Source: Aequorivita lipolytica | Lineage (GTDB): Bacteria > Bacteroidota > Bacteroidia > Flavobacteriales > Flavobacteriaceae | Length of the DNA: 64,000 bases | Direction of reading: 5' to 3' | Assembly: GCF_007997135.1 (NCBI RefSeq) | Contig: NZ_VORU01000008.1 | Coordinates: 94,990-158,989, forward strand | Part shown: positions 15,671-25,313 of the stretch, one piece after another | Layout: every line of letters begins with the position of its first letter | Numbering within the stretch: the stretch's first letter is position 1 | Translations under genes and position numbers: made by a program | Notes under the pieces: generated by a model | Database searches by the model: none | Told to the model about the DNA's origin: nothing | The model's input: the letters and a program-made list of their open reading frames with translations, nothing else

Positions 15671-17263
15671 TCAATCCGCAATAATAAAACCAAGGGATTT
15701 TGTGGCATTTTCAGATTTCAGCTTAAGTATATAAGAGCCCTTAGCTAAATGCTGTAGATTGATTTCGGAATCGCTAGTCCCTGCTGAAAATTTTAGAACA
15801 TCTTGATACACGCGTTTTCCAGTTAAGTCATAAACTTCGACATGTGAGGTAAACCCAGATTTAGCGTTCTCAACCCGTAACGACAAGAGTCCATTTGAAG
15901 GATTGGGAAATATAAATATTTTTGCCACAAACTGCGGATCGTATTCGCCAACACTCAGCCAAATAGATAAATCAGCTTCGTCAGAACCTGCACTAATGGG
16001 TACGGCTAGTTCGGCGGCTGTAGCCAAAATTGTTTTAACAACATCCCTCATAAATTCAAAATTGAGTGTATTACTGGTATCGCCAGAAGTATGATAATTA
16101 AGGTTTCTAAAATCGGCAGTATCTGTAAGCATCAACGCCTGTAAACCTGCATCCCAAAAAGCAGCATGATCACTTCTACGAAGATCTGGGGTCACTTCAC
16201 CATTACCAGGTACAGAGACAGTAAGAACCCTTAATTCCGAAACATACGTTTCAGAAGCACTTACAAAAGCTGCTAATAAAGGATCTGATGTGGTGTTGCC
16301 ACATCCAAACAGAAAATTACCTCGAAACTCATCATCTTCAACCGCTTGGGCAACATCTGGAAATAGCGTGCCGAAACCTACAGGCAAACTTTGCGAATTT
16401 ATTTCATCAGAATAAAAACCAATCATCTCCATATTTAAAGTTCCCTGTAAATCTTCAAAAGGTTTAATGCCATCGGAAATGTACTTATCGCTACCGCTGG
16501 CCGAAAAACTTTCTTCAGCATCAAAACCAATAAAACGAATGGAATGTTCAAAGGAATATTGCGACAATATGCGCAATGCTTCAAGTGTTCCTACTACTGC
16601 CGAGCCGTTGTCGTCTGCCGCTGGACTGCCAGAAACCCCATCAAAATGTCCGTCGATGACATAGGTAGTGGCTTCATCTTTAGCACCAGGTTGGCGACCC
16701 AGGATATTCTGCATCGTCGTACCTCCCGTACCAGAAACTACAAAATCTTGGCGTTCGGTTTGAAGATTTGCATCCGTAAAAGCATCTTCAATAAATGTGC
16801 GTACTTCTTCCAGATGGACAGGAGCCGTTAAATAATGCCGCTCACCTTCAATAAATTGTAAGTCGCTCAATAACCTTGCTTCATCTACTTGACTGACCAT
16901 TTCGGCAATATCAACTGCTTGGTTATCTGAGGCAAATAGTTTGATATCTACATCTCTAATTCCTACAGTTAGGTCTGAATAATCCCAAGTTAGAGAAAGT
17001 GTTGGATCAGGATTTATACCTGTACCGATATCTCCAGTAATGTTAGCTTGTGGTATTGTTTCAAAATAGATCCCATCATCTAAGGAAATTTTTAGCCACA
17101 CTTCACATATATCACTTTCAGCATCGCTTAAAGAATAATTAACGGTAAGGGTTTTTGCAGTTTCATCTTCCGTTAAATCGGTAATTTCAATTTGTGGTGG
17201 GGTGTTTTGACCAAGGCACACTAAAGAGAAAAGACATAAAATAAATGTTAGATTTTTTTTCAT
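15671..17263 (-). CDS. secreted M28-family metallopeptidase with T9SS sorting domain
   Basis: A 530-residue exported protein with a signal peptide (about 1-19, ending CLGQ). A beta-sandwich-like region (about 20-120) follows, then an M28 zinc peptidase domain. The zinc-site pattern is visible as 'VIDGHFDGVSG' (His), PAADDNGSAV (Asp), FDAEESFSASG (catalytic and metal Glu) and 'NYHTSGDT' (His). The C-terminal about 85 residues, starting FPNPSNG and containing DLTGKRVY, form a type A T9SS sorting domain, so it is secreted or surface-attached. I start at the ATG 17261-17263. It shares its strand and segment with the AraC regulator. Confidence 0.92.
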   Translation of the reverse strand: MKKNLTFILCLFSLVCLGQNTPPQIEITDLTEDETAKTLTVNYSLSDAESDICEVWLKISLDDGIYFETIPQANITGDIGTGINPDPTLSLTWDYSDLTVGIRDVDIKLFASDNQAVDIAEMVSQVDEARLLSDLQFIEGERHYLTAPVHLEEVRTFIEDAFTDANLQTERQDFVVSGTGGTTMQNILGRQPGAKDEATTYVIDGHFDGVSGSPAADDNGSAVVGTLEALRILSQYSFEHSIRFIGFDAEESFSASGSDKYISDGIKPFEDLQGTLNMEMIGFYSDEINSQSLPVGFGTLFPDVAQAVEDDEFRGNFLFGCGNTTSDPLLAAFVSASETYVSELRVLTVSVPGNGEVTPDLRRSDHAAFWDAGLQALMLTDTADFRNLNYHTSGDTSNTLNFEFMRDVVKTILATAAELAVPISAGSDEADLSIWLSVGEYDPQFVAKIFIFPNPSNGLLSLRVENAKSGFTSHVEVYDLTGKRVYQDVLKFSAGTSDSEINLQHLAKGSYILKLKSENATKSLGFIIAD

Positions 17264-17540
17264 TTTGTTAAATCGAAGCCTTTTTATGCGAGTATCACAT
17301 CTATTATTGTTGTTAAATTCGAATGGTCCAACGTGAATTGTAAAATAGTTTTCGGCTGTTTTTACTCCGGAATGGATAAAGTTGAATTGTCCCATAATGA
17401 TAATTTTAAAGTGGTTAATATTCTTTTAATAATTAGTAATTGGGAGTTAAGATGTTTAAATGTAATTGGAAAATCTAATATTGAGTTGTATAAAACCGCC
17501 ATTTAGTATCTGGAAATCAATTATATAGTGGGGGAGAATT

Positions 17541-18380
17541 TTATAGTGGTGGGTTGAGAAAAGCTTTTGAAGCCATAAGCTCTTGAAGAAATTTGAACTT
17601 TTCAATATGAAATTTAGAAGGACAGGCGCCACAATATTTTTTAAAATCCTTGGAGAAATGGGAAAAATCGTAATAATTAAATAGTGCAATTAAGGCCTTA
17701 CAATCGATTGGAGTTTCGTTCTTTATTTCTGCAAACATATAATTAAAACGCACGATGCGCTTGTATACTGTGGGAGTGATGCCGACCATTTTTTTAAACT
17801 GTTTTTGAAAGTAGCGCTCGTTAATTCCTAAATAACTTATAAGTTCTGTAATTGAACAACAACCGTAAGTTTCATTTATTCTTTGTATTGCAGAATCAAT
17901 TACATTTAATTGCGGATTTACCGTTAATAAATGATTAATTAAAAGATTTTCAATAAGCTTAATCTTTAATTTATCGCCTTGTTGAGAATCAAATTGCTTG
18001 GTAAATTTCTGAATATTATTATTAAAGAGTGAAGTAGTTGCAATTGCCTTATCTGTAATTGATGGCATATCCAATCCAAAAAAATGCCATAACCCTGTTG
18101 GTTTAAACGTTACAGCATAGAGATCTACCTTGGACGAGTCAGAATTCATATAGTAGTGTTGGGTTTGCTGGCCTACGGTGTAAAATCTCGGTAGTTCTTG
18201 TTCTCCTTTTTTTTGAACTACATAAAAAGAACCACAAAAGTGAAACCCCATATGTCCAAAACCACTGGGTAAATTATACTCACTTATTATATTGTCATAA
18301 TCGGTCTTCTTGCATTTTATGGTATAATAAAATGCAATGTAGGGTTGTAGAATCTTGGATGGAACATGCGTTTGAAACAT
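17541..18380 (-). CDS. AraC-family regulator
   Basis: A 279-residue protein with an N-terminal cupin-like sensing domain (about 1-150) and a C-terminal double helix-turn-helix (about 175-270). Typical segments are 'LGINERYFQKQFKKMVGITP' and YYDFSHFSKDFKKYCGACPS. It is 277 bp upstream of the M28 peptidase on the same strand and may control it. Both lie inside the segment bounded by the two recG tails, so they may have arrived together. The effector is unknown. Confidence 0.88.
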   Translation of the reverse strand: MFQTHVPSKILQPYIAFYYTIKCKKTDYDNIISEYNLPSGFGHMGFHFCGSFYVVQKKGEQELPRFYTVGQQTQHYYMNSDSSKVDLYAVTFKPTGLWHFFGLDMPSITDKAIATTSLFNNNIQKFTKQFDSQQGDKLKIKLIENLLINHLLTVNPQLNVIDSAIQRINETYGCCSITELISYLGINERYFQKQFKKMVGITPTVYKRIVRFNYMFAEIKNETPIDCKALIALFNYYDFSHFSKDFKKYCGACPSKFHIEKFKFLQELMASKAFLNPPL

Positions 18381-18471
18381 TTCATTTAGCTTAAGATTGG
18401 CTGTTTTGATCCATATATATTTAGTTTACAACAAATTACAACAAATTACAATAAATATATGAACTAGGTTA

Positions 18472-18485
18472 GGGGTAAATCCCCC
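18472..18485. promoter_or_regulatory. GGGGTAAATCCCC palindrome upstream of araC-type gene
   Basis: GGGG-TAAAT-CCCC, 92 bp upstream of the AraC start. The nearly identical GGGGTAATTCCCC occurs at 23786-23798 upstream of the signalling cassette, and both are followed within 60 bp by CAGTGGAA. In such AT-rich intergenic DNA this suggests a shared regulator site. Confidence 0.4.
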
Positions 18486-18606
18486 TAATTTAAGAGAGTT
18501 TTATCTTACATTAGTATATGTTCTTTCCATCAGTGGAATGTCTTAATTGCAGATCTCTCCTTCGTAACTTTTATCTCAGTGAAAAGAAAGCAATTTTAGT
18601 GATAAT

Positions 18607-20712
18607 TTATGAAATATAATTCCAGATATTACGGTACTTCACAAGCTGTGCGTAGGTATTTTTTATAGGAATATTTTCTTCGGAAGAAAGGTTGGGGTCA
18701 GCTTTCAATACTTGCATTGCATAGCTACGCGCGATTTTCAATATTTCCGAATCCTTTATTATATCAGCAATACGAAGATTTAGTACACCACTTTGTTGGG
18801 TGCCCATCATATCGCCGGGGCCGCGTAGTTTTAAATCTACTTCGGCAATTTCAAAGCCGTCGCTGGTGCGCACCATGGTTTCCAAACGGGTTTTTGCATC
18901 TGCAGATAGTTTATGGCTAGTCATTAAAATGCAGTAACTCTGTTCGGCACCACGACCCACACGACCACGCAATTGGTGTAATTGTGAAAGTCCGAAACGT
19001 TCCGCGCTTTCAATAATCATTACACTGGCATTTGGAACATTTACACCAACTTCAATAACCGTGGTGGCGACCATAATTTGCGTTTCGCCTTTTATAAAGC
19101 GGTTCATTTCATATTCTTTATCGGCAGGTTTCATCTGTCCGTGAACTATGGAAACTTGATAATTTGGCTGTGGAAATTCGCGTACGATACTCTCGTATCC
19201 GTCCATCAAATCTTTGTAATCCATGGTTTCACTTTCCTGTATTAAAGGGTACACAATATACACCTGTCTGCCCTTTGAAATTTCGTCTTTCATAAAGCGA
19301 AAAACCTTCAGTCTATTTGCGTCAAAACGGTGCACAGTTTTGATGTCTTTTCTGCCTGGCGGAAGCTCGTCAATTACACTAATATCTAGGTCGCCATAAA
19401 CGCTCATGGCAAGGGTGCGGGGGATGGGGGTGGCGGTCATTACAAGTACGTGTGGCGGGTACTCATTTTTATGCCATAATTTACTGCGTTGTTCTACCCC
19501 AAAACGGTGCTGCTCATCTACAATTGCAAGCCCCAAATTTTTAAATTTTACCTTATCTTCGAGCAGCGCATGAGTGCCAATTAGGATGTCTAATTCGCCA
19601 TTTTCCAGTTTTTCATGGATTTCTCGTCTCTTTGAAGTTTTGGTTGAGCCCGTTAACAATTCAATACTGGTATTCAGTTTTTTACATAATTCAACTAAAC
19701 CTGTATAATGCTGTACTGACAAAATTTCAGTAGGTGCCATTAAACAAGCTTGAAAACCGTTGTCAATAGCTATTAACATTGACATTAACGCTACTATTGT
19801 TTTCCCAGAACCAACATCGCCTTGTAAAAGTCGGTTCATCTGCGCGTTGCTTCCCAAATCGTTTCGTATTTCTTTGATCACCCGCTTCTGTGCTTCGGTC
19901 AATTCAAAGGGTAAATGTTCCGAAAAAAAGGTGTTGAAATTGTGTCCAATTTTATCAAAAGTATAGCCTTTAATTTTAGATTTATGGATGAGGTTTTTCC
20001 GAATTAATTGAAGTTGAATGTAGAACAATTCCTCAAACTTTAATCGGTATGTTGCGCGCGCTAAATGCGCCTGGCTTTTTGGAAAATGTATGTTAAAAAG
20101 TGCTTCCTTTTTTGAGGCTAATTTAAGCTGCTCCAAAAGTGGTTTTGAGAGGGTCTCGGCGAAGGCATTTTTGCTCTCCAAAAACAGCTGTTGCATCAGT
20201 CCATTTATCACCCTATTTGTTATGCCACTGTTCCCCAACTTTTCGGTGGAAGGATAGACAGGTTGCATAGCAGAGCGAATGCTTTTTTCGTGCGCGTCCA
20301 GCAATTCCATTTCGGGGTGTGGCATTGAAAAACTACCATTGAAATAATTCGTTTTTCCGAAGATTACGTAAGGAACGTTCAGTTTTAAATTTTCCCGAAT
20401 CCATTTTTGACCGCGAAACCAAACCAATTCTATCGAGCCAGTTTCATCAATAAACGTAGCGACGAGTCTTTTGCCTCGTTTTTGTTCTACGGTTTTAATG
20501 TGGGTCATTTTACCAATAATTTGGACTTCCGCATTGGTTTGCTGTAATTGTGCAATTTTATAATACTGAGTTCGGTCTAAATATCTGTTCGGAAAAAGAT
20601 TTAATAAATCTTGAAATGTATGAATGCCCAACTCTTTTTTCAGCAAATCTGCCCGGTTTGGACCAACGCCTTTAAGGTAGTCTATTGGAGTTTGTAGAAA
20701 AGTGGCATTCAT
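18607..20712 (-). CDS. recG: ATP-dependent DNA helicase RecG
   Basis: A 701-residue superfamily 2 helicase that remodels stalled forks and Holliday junctions. The N-terminal wedge/OB region begins at about 1-170 ('YLKGVGPNRADLLKKELGIHT'). The helicase motifs are Walker A GDVGSGKTIVA, the DEQHRFG box, motif III TATPIPRT and motif VI QLRGRVGRG. Length is normal. Its last 24 codons are duplicated, in synonymous form, at 15393-15467. It has its start 90 bp from the divergent M1 aminopeptidase gene. Confidence 0.96.
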   Translation of the reverse strand: MNATFLQTPIDYLKGVGPNRADLLKKELGIHTFQDLLNLFPNRYLDRTQYYKIAQLQQTNAEVQIIGKMTHIKTVEQKRGKRLVATFIDETGSIELVWFRGQKWIRENLKLNVPYVIFGKTNYFNGSFSMPHPEMELLDAHEKSIRSAMQPVYPSTEKLGNSGITNRVINGLMQQLFLESKNAFAETLSKPLLEQLKLASKKEALFNIHFPKSQAHLARATYRLKFEELFYIQLQLIRKNLIHKSKIKGYTFDKIGHNFNTFFSEHLPFELTEAQKRVIKEIRNDLGSNAQMNRLLQGDVGSGKTIVALMSMLIAIDNGFQACLMAPTEILSVQHYTGLVELCKKLNTSIELLTGSTKTSKRREIHEKLENGELDILIGTHALLEDKVKFKNLGLAIVDEQHRFGVEQRSKLWHKNEYPPHVLVMTATPIPRTLAMSVYGDLDISVIDELPPGRKDIKTVHRFDANRLKVFRFMKDEISKGRQVYIVYPLIQESETMDYKDLMDGYESIVREFPQPNYQVSIVHGQMKPADKEYEMNRFIKGETQIMVATTVIEVGVNVPNASVMIIESAERFGLSQLHQLRGRVGRGAEQSYCILMTSHKLSADAKTRLETMVRTSDGFEIAEVDLKLRGPGDMMGTQQSGVLNLRIADIIKDSEILKIARSYAMQVLKADPNLSSEENIPIKNTYAQLVKYRNIWNYIS

Positions 20713-20728
20713 AAAACGAAAATACTTA

Positions 20729-20748
20729 ATTCCTGCGAAGGCAGGAAT
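20729..20748. repeat. short palindromic repeat ATTCCTGC/GCAGGAAT
   Basis: Perfect 8-bp arms ATTCCTGC and GCAGGAAT around GAAG, between the divergent recG and aminopeptidase genes. It resembles palindromes often seen between genes in Bacteroidota, so I regard it as a REP-like element rather than an operator. Confidence 0.5.
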
Positions 20749-20802
20749 CTCATTGGTTGAAAATTTGTAATTTGCTATCTCATAAAAATTCCTCGTCTTA
20801 AA

Positions 20803-22857
20803 ATGAATAAATTTCTTATTGCACTTTTTTTTTCAAGTTTCACGCTATTTGCGCAGCAGAGCGATGTTGTGGATTTTTTGAAAGTGGGGGCTTCAATTGG
20901 GACGGATGCCAGTAAAAAAACAATACTGGGTCGTTTTTCTACCACTTTTGAAATCTTAAAGGAAACTGATTCAATTTTTATGGATGCCGTGAATATTGAA
21001 ATTGATTCGAATAATACTATTGATTTTAAGATATCTTCCGTTAAAACAAAAGTTTGGTTTGTTGGCAACTTTGAAAAAGGGAGAATTTACAAAGCGGATT
21101 TTTGGTATAAAATGGAACCCAAGCAAACTTTATATTTTTTTGATGACCAAATTTGGACTCAAGGACAAGGGAAATACACTTCACACTGGTTGCCAAGCAT
21201 AGATGATGTAAACGATAAAATTGAGTTTGATTTGATGTTTACTGCACCGAATGATAAAACCGTTATTGGAAATGGCAAATTAAAATTCTTCGACAAATTA
21301 TACGATTCGAATACTTGGCTTTATGATATGAAACAACCCATGTCCAGCTATCTCGTGGCCTTCGCAATCGGTGATTTCAATAAAAAAGAATTGGTTTCAA
21401 ATTCTGGAATTCCGTTGGAATTGTATTATAAACCTTCAGATTCACTAAAAGTAGAGCCCACGTATCGCTACAGCAAACAGATTTTTGATTTTTTGGAAAC
21501 TGAAATCGGCGTCCCGTATCCGTGGCAAAACTACAAACAAGTTCCCGTTCGCGATTTTCTGTATGCCGGAATGGAAAACACAACTGCCACATTTTTTTCA
21601 GAAGCGTTTGTGGTGGATTCCACAGGATTTAACGATAGAAATTACGTAAACGTAAACGCCCACGAGCTCGCGCATCAATGGTTTGGGAACTTGGTAACCG
21701 AAAAAGCAAACGAGGACCATTGGTTGCAGGAAGGCTTTGCAACCTATTATGCTTTACTTGCCGAAAAACATATTTTTGGCGATGATTATTATTACTGGCA
21801 ATTGTACCAAACGGCAGAACAATTGAAAGCAATGAGCGATGAGGGAAAAGGCGAATCGCTTTTAAATCCAAAAGCAAGCTCGCTAACTTTTTATCAAAAA
21901 GGAGCGTGGGCACTGCATATTTTGCGCAACCGGATAGGGGATGAGCAATTTAAAACAGCAATTAAAAACTATTTGGAAAAGTATAGTTTCAAAAATGTTT
22001 CTACGGAAGATTTTTTGAATGAAGTGAAAAATGTTTCCGAAGTTGACATTACAGATTTTGAAAAAGACTGGCTTCAACAGACAGCTTTCAAAGCAGAAGA
22101 AGCCTATCATTCTCTATTGAAATCTAATTTTATAATGAAGTATTTTGAAGTTTCCGCGCTTAGGGCAAAACCTTTGGAGGATAAAAAAAGTCAGTTAAAT
22201 ACCGCGCTTACGTTTCCGAATGATTTTATTGGTCAGGAAGCGGTCTATCAATTGGTTAACGAACCTATTTCTGAAACACTTCCACTGTATAAAAAAGCTT
22301 TTGAAAGCAACAACCTTTATGTTAGGCAAGCTGTGGCGCTTTCATTGCAAACCATTCCGAAGGATCTGCAAACGGAATACGAAAGTCTGCTAAACGATGC
22401 TTCATACGTAACTTTAGAAACCGCGCTCTATAAATTATGGATTCAGTTTCCTGAAAAACGAATTGATTATCTTAACCAAACAAAAGACATTGAAGGGTTT
22501 CAAAACAAAAATATTAGGCAATTGTGGTTGACTTTAGCGTTGATCACTGAAAACTATCAAAATAGCGAAAAGGAAAATTATTTAAATGAATTGAAAAATT
22601 ATACGTCAGAAGATTTCAGCTTCGAAATCCGCGAAAAGGCTTTTGAATATGTAAACGAACTTCAACTATGGGATTTGAAAACGCTCAAAAATTTGGCGGA
22701 AGCTTGTGTTCACCCAACGTGGCGTTTTTCAAAACCTTCAAAAGAATTATTAAATAATTTACTTCAAGAAAAGCGATATTACGAACAAATAAAGATTTTG
22801 GGCAGGCAGGTTTCAGAAAAAGCTGCCAATTATTTAAATTCAATTGTAAAAGAATGA
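20803..22857 (+). CDS. M1-family aminopeptidase
   Basis: A 684-residue gluzincin with a signal peptide (about 1-17, ending LFAQ). The substrate-binding GMENTTA motif (a variant of GAMEN) and zinc motif HELAHQ, with the third ligand Glu 18 residues on in WLQEGFATY, are intact. It is shorter than PepN (about 870) and matches Bacteroidota M1 peptidases with a shortened C-terminal helical part. It should remove N-terminal residues from peptides in the periplasm. Its stop overlaps the patatin start by 4 bp. Confidence 0.95.
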   Translation: MNKFLIALFFSSFTLFAQQSDVVDFLKVGASIGTDASKKTILGRFSTTFEILKETDSIFMDAVNIEIDSNNTIDFKISSVKTKVWFVGNFEKGRIYKADFWYKMEPKQTLYFFDDQIWTQGQGKYTSHWLPSIDDVNDKIEFDLMFTAPNDKTVIGNGKLKFFDKLYDSNTWLYDMKQPMSSYLVAFAIGDFNKKELVSNSGIPLELYYKPSDSLKVEPTYRYSKQIFDFLETEIGVPYPWQNYKQVPVRDFLYAGMENTTATFFSEAFVVDSTGFNDRNYVNVNAHELAHQWFGNLVTEKANEDHWLQEGFATYYALLAEKHIFGDDYYYWQLYQTAEQLKAMSDEGKGESLLNPKASSLTFYQKGAWALHILRNRIGDEQFKTAIKNYLEKYSFKNVSTEDFLNEVKNVSEVDITDFEKDWLQQTAFKAEEAYHSLLKSNFIMKYFEVSALRAKPLEDKKSQLNTALTFPNDFIGQEAVYQLVNEPISETLPLYKKAFESNNLYVRQAVALSLQTIPKDLQTEYESLLNDASYVTLETALYKLWIQFPEKRIDYLNQTKDIEGFQNKNIRQLWLTLALITENYQNSEKENYLNELKNYTSEDFSFEIREKAFEYVNELQLWDLKTLKNLAEACVHPTWRFSKPSKELLNNLLQEKRYYEQIKILGRQVSEKAANYLNSIVKE

Positions 22858-23768
22858 GAGCGTTAGTAATTTCGGGCGGAGGTAGTAAGGGCGCATTCGC
22901 AGGTGGCGTTGCGCAGTATTTAATTGAGGAATTGCGCCGTGATTACGATCTTTTTGTGGGCACGTCTACGGGCAGTTTGCTTATCTCGCACTTGGCGCTC
23001 AATAAGGTTGAAAAAATAAAGGAAGTTTATACTTCTGTGAACCAAAAAAGTATTTTCAGCAGTTGTCCGTTCGTGATAAAGGAAGATAAGTTTGGGGGCA
23101 AACAGATTGCGATTGACCATTACACGGTCTTACGGAATTTTATAAAAGGAAAAAAGACCTTCGGCGAAAGCTTGAATTTGCGCAAATTGATAGAAAAGTC
23201 GGTGACCGAAGTAGAGTTTAATAATTTAAAAGCTTCTGAAAAAGAAGTGGTTGTAACTGTTTCAAACCTGTCCTTGAACCAAGTGGAATACAAATCTGTG
23301 AATGATTTTGAATATCAGGATTTTTTGGATTGGATATGGATTTCTTCAAACTATACTCCTTTTATGAGTCTTGTAAAAAAGGATGGCTGCGAATATGCCG
23401 ATGGTGGTTTTGGAAGCATGGTTCCTATAGAAGAGGCCATAAACCGAGGCGCAACAAGCATTGACGTAATTGTTTTGGAAACCGAGATAACGTATTACAA
23501 TCGGCTTCCTTCAAAAAATGTTTTTTCATTGCTTACCAATATGCACAATTATATGGCCGACCGTATTGAAAAGCAAAATATAAGAATCGGGAAATTTGTT
23601 GCAACCAACAAAGATGTTATTATCAATCTGTATTACACGCCTACGGTCCTAACGACCAACTCATTGATTTTTGAGAAGGAAATGATGGCGAAATGGTGGG
23701 AGCTCGGTTTCAATTACGCGGATCAAAAGAACAATGAGCTTAACGAAATTCGCACAAACGATGATTGA
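22854..23768 (+). CDS. patatin-like phospholipase
   Basis: A 304-residue cytoplasmic-type patatin with a Ser-Asp dyad. The oxyanion loop ISGGGSKGAFAGG is at the N-terminus, the nucleophile lies in GTSTG, and the catalytic Asp in YADGGFGS. No signal peptide is visible. It overlaps the aminopeptidase gene by 4 bp, so translation is coupled, although a shared function is not obvious. Physiological substrate unknown; lipid acyl hydrolase activity is expected from the family. Confidence 0.93.
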   Translation: MRALVISGGGSKGAFAGGVAQYLIEELRRDYDLFVGTSTGSLLISHLALNKVEKIKEVYTSVNQKSIFSSCPFVIKEDKFGGKQIAIDHYTVLRNFIKGKKTFGESLNLRKLIEKSVTEVEFNNLKASEKEVVVTVSNLSLNQVEYKSVNDFEYQDFLDWIWISSNYTPFMSLVKKDGCEYADGGFGSMVPIEEAINRGATSIDVIVLETEITYYNRLPSKNVFSLLTNMHNYMADRIEKQNIRIGKFVATNKDVIINLYYTPTVLTTNSLIFEKEMMAKWWELGFNYADQKNNELNEIRTNDD

Positions 23769-23785
23769 TTTTCTTACTTTTCAAT

Positions 23786-23798
23786 GGGGTAATTCCCC
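23786..23798. promoter_or_regulatory. GGGGTAATTCCCC palindrome upstream of the signalling cassette
   Basis: Second copy of the GGGG-N5-CCCC palindrome (compare 18472), about 160 bp upstream of the lipoprotein gene. It could be an operator of the NarL-type regulator encoded in this cassette. It is not followed by a T run, so it is a poor terminator for the patatin gene. Confidence 0.4.
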
Positions 23799-23958
23799 CA
23801 AAATCTCAGTGTTTTCCCTGTATTTTCAGTGGAAATAATTGTAGTGTGCTAATAATCAAGTGTTATGGTTTATCTTCACTTTAAGTTTATAAAGTAGATG
23901 CTTTCAAATTCTTCTATTTGTAACTACATTTATCCCACAACCATAAAACCAACACATT

Positions 23959-24648
23959 ATGAATTCACAAATTACCAACCATTTATTACTATTCTTCTGT
24001 ATCAGTTTGGTGCTTTATAGCTGCCAAGAATCATCTACAAATAGTGAGCTTCCATACGAGGGGCCGCCAAAGGACCGCATAATTACAGTAGAAAGAGCGC
24101 AGGAAATGTATGATTCATATTCTGAAAGACGCGTTCCAATTATCCAAAAATATGAGGATAGCGTTGTTTCTGACTCGCAAAAATTTACACCAACCCGTTA
24201 TGCTGAATATGATTTGGAGACTATAAAACAATACATAGCTTATATTGAGCACGAGGCAAATCAGGCCAATGTGGATATAAATACTTTGCGTTTTTATCTT
24301 TCCAATTATCCAAACGGCGAAAAATTTCCAAATGGTGATGTCGTAAAATACCCACGAAGAAACAGCTTTTTTGTAGTGCCAACTATGGAATATGAGGGAA
24401 AAAACGTTGGGTTTTCAATTGAAGAAGTGGATGGAAAATATACAGCAGTGCCCATAAATAAGAATGAAACGAAAATCGAAAAGGATAACCAAAACCAAAA
24501 ACAGGATGAACCTGAAGGCACTGTCAATGAGGCTGGATTTTTTACATCAAACACTGCTACAGTGCAAGGTGGTGGCACAAGTTTGATTTTGAATGAGAGC
24601 CATATTATGCCTCCTCCAGGTAAAGATGATTTTGGAAACGATAATTAG
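23959..24648 (+). CDS. lipoprotein of a four-gene signalling cassette
   Basis: A 229-residue lipoprotein (lipobox VLYSC, Cys at about 23). The middle is hydrophilic with a 'YAEYDLETIKQYIAYIEHEA' helix and a PNGEKFPNGDV loop; the C-terminus is Gln/Asn/Glu-rich and ends in a PPPGKDDFGNDN tail. I do not recognise a family. It is 14 bp upstream of a seven-helix membrane protein, followed by a histidine kinase and response regulator, so an extracytoplasmic sensing or modulating role is plausible. Confidence 0.65.
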   Translation: MNSQITNHLLLFFCISLVLYSCQESSTNSELPYEGPPKDRIITVERAQEMYDSYSERRVPIIQKYEDSVVSDSQKFTPTRYAEYDLETIKQYIAYIEHEANQANVDINTLRFYLSNYPNGEKFPNGDVVKYPRRNSFFVVPTMEYEGKNVGFSIEEVDGKYTAVPINKNETKIEKDNQNQKQDEPEGTVNEAGFFTSNTATVQGGGTSLILNESHIMPPPGKDDFGNDN

Positions 24649-24662
24649 ATTACTCTTTAACT

Positions 24663-25313
24663 TTGATTACGATATTAGAAATTTTACAAAATGTCCACAT
24701 ACCGCTTTATGCTATTGTATTCTTGTTGTCCATTATTAAATTACCGTTATACAAGAATACATCTCTAAAGGTCTTGCCAGTAATACTGCTATTTACTTTG
24801 TTAACAGAGTCATTGGGGATGTATGTAAAGAATGCTTATGGCATTCCCAATGCTATTGTTTATAATATATACTACGTTTTCTATTTTTCGCTTTTCTTTT
24901 ATGTTTTTATGAAAGCAATTAAGGAAGCAAAATTCAAAAAGTATATAAAAATTGGTATAGCTGTTTACTGGTTGTTTTATTTAAGTGATTGGATATTTAC
25001 AGATTTTATGAATAGTGGTTTTATAACATCTTATATAATTGGTGCCGCAATACTTATTTTTTGTATCGTTCTTTATTACATTAGTATTTTGCAATCGTCT
25101 TTGGTACTTGTAGTTAAAAACGATCTTCTTTTTTGGGTGAGCGTTGGGTTGTTCTTGTTTTACATAGGATATCTTCCTATAAAAATTATCAGAACTTGGT
25201 TCTATAAACAGGACAGTTTTTTTGAAATTTTGCTGGTTATACAATTTTCGCTCGTAATAATTATGTATTTGTTCTTTATGACAGGTTTTTTATGGATGAA
25301 AAAGAAATCATAA
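24663..25313 (+). CDS. seven-helix membrane protein of the signalling cassette
   Basis: A 216-residue protein with seven predicted hydrophobic helices (about 10-27, 35-55, 64-84, 93-111, 120-140, 153-173, 187-212) and only short loops. The only start codon in this open frame near the 5' end is TTG at 24663. It overlaps the histidine kinase gene by 22 bp. The kinase itself has just one helix, so this protein is probably the membrane input module encoded separately. The family is not recognised; its topology recalls the 7TM sensor modules of Bacteroidota kinases. Confidence 0.75.
   Translation: MITILEILQNVHIPLYAIVFLLSIIKLPLYKNTSLKVLPVILLFTLLTESLGMYVKNAYGIPNAIVYNIYYVFYFSLFFYVFMKAIKEAKFKKYIKIGIAVYWLFYLSDWIFTDFMNSGFITSYIIGAAILIFCIVLYYISILQSSLVLVVKNDLLFWVSVGLFLFYIGYLPIKIIRTWFYKQDSFFEILLVIQFSLVIIMYLFFMTGFLWMKKKS

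Noticed and set aside
15485..15748. Short plus-strand open frame of 87 codons beginning with TTG
   Set aside because: It crosses the perfect terminator hairpin at 15610-15647 and ends in the antisense of the peptidase gene. No family resemblance; at most a gene fragment.
23786..23798. Terminator of the patatin gene
   Set aside because: The stem is only four G-C pairs and no T run follows; its near-copy at 18472 lies upstream of another gene, which suits an operator better.
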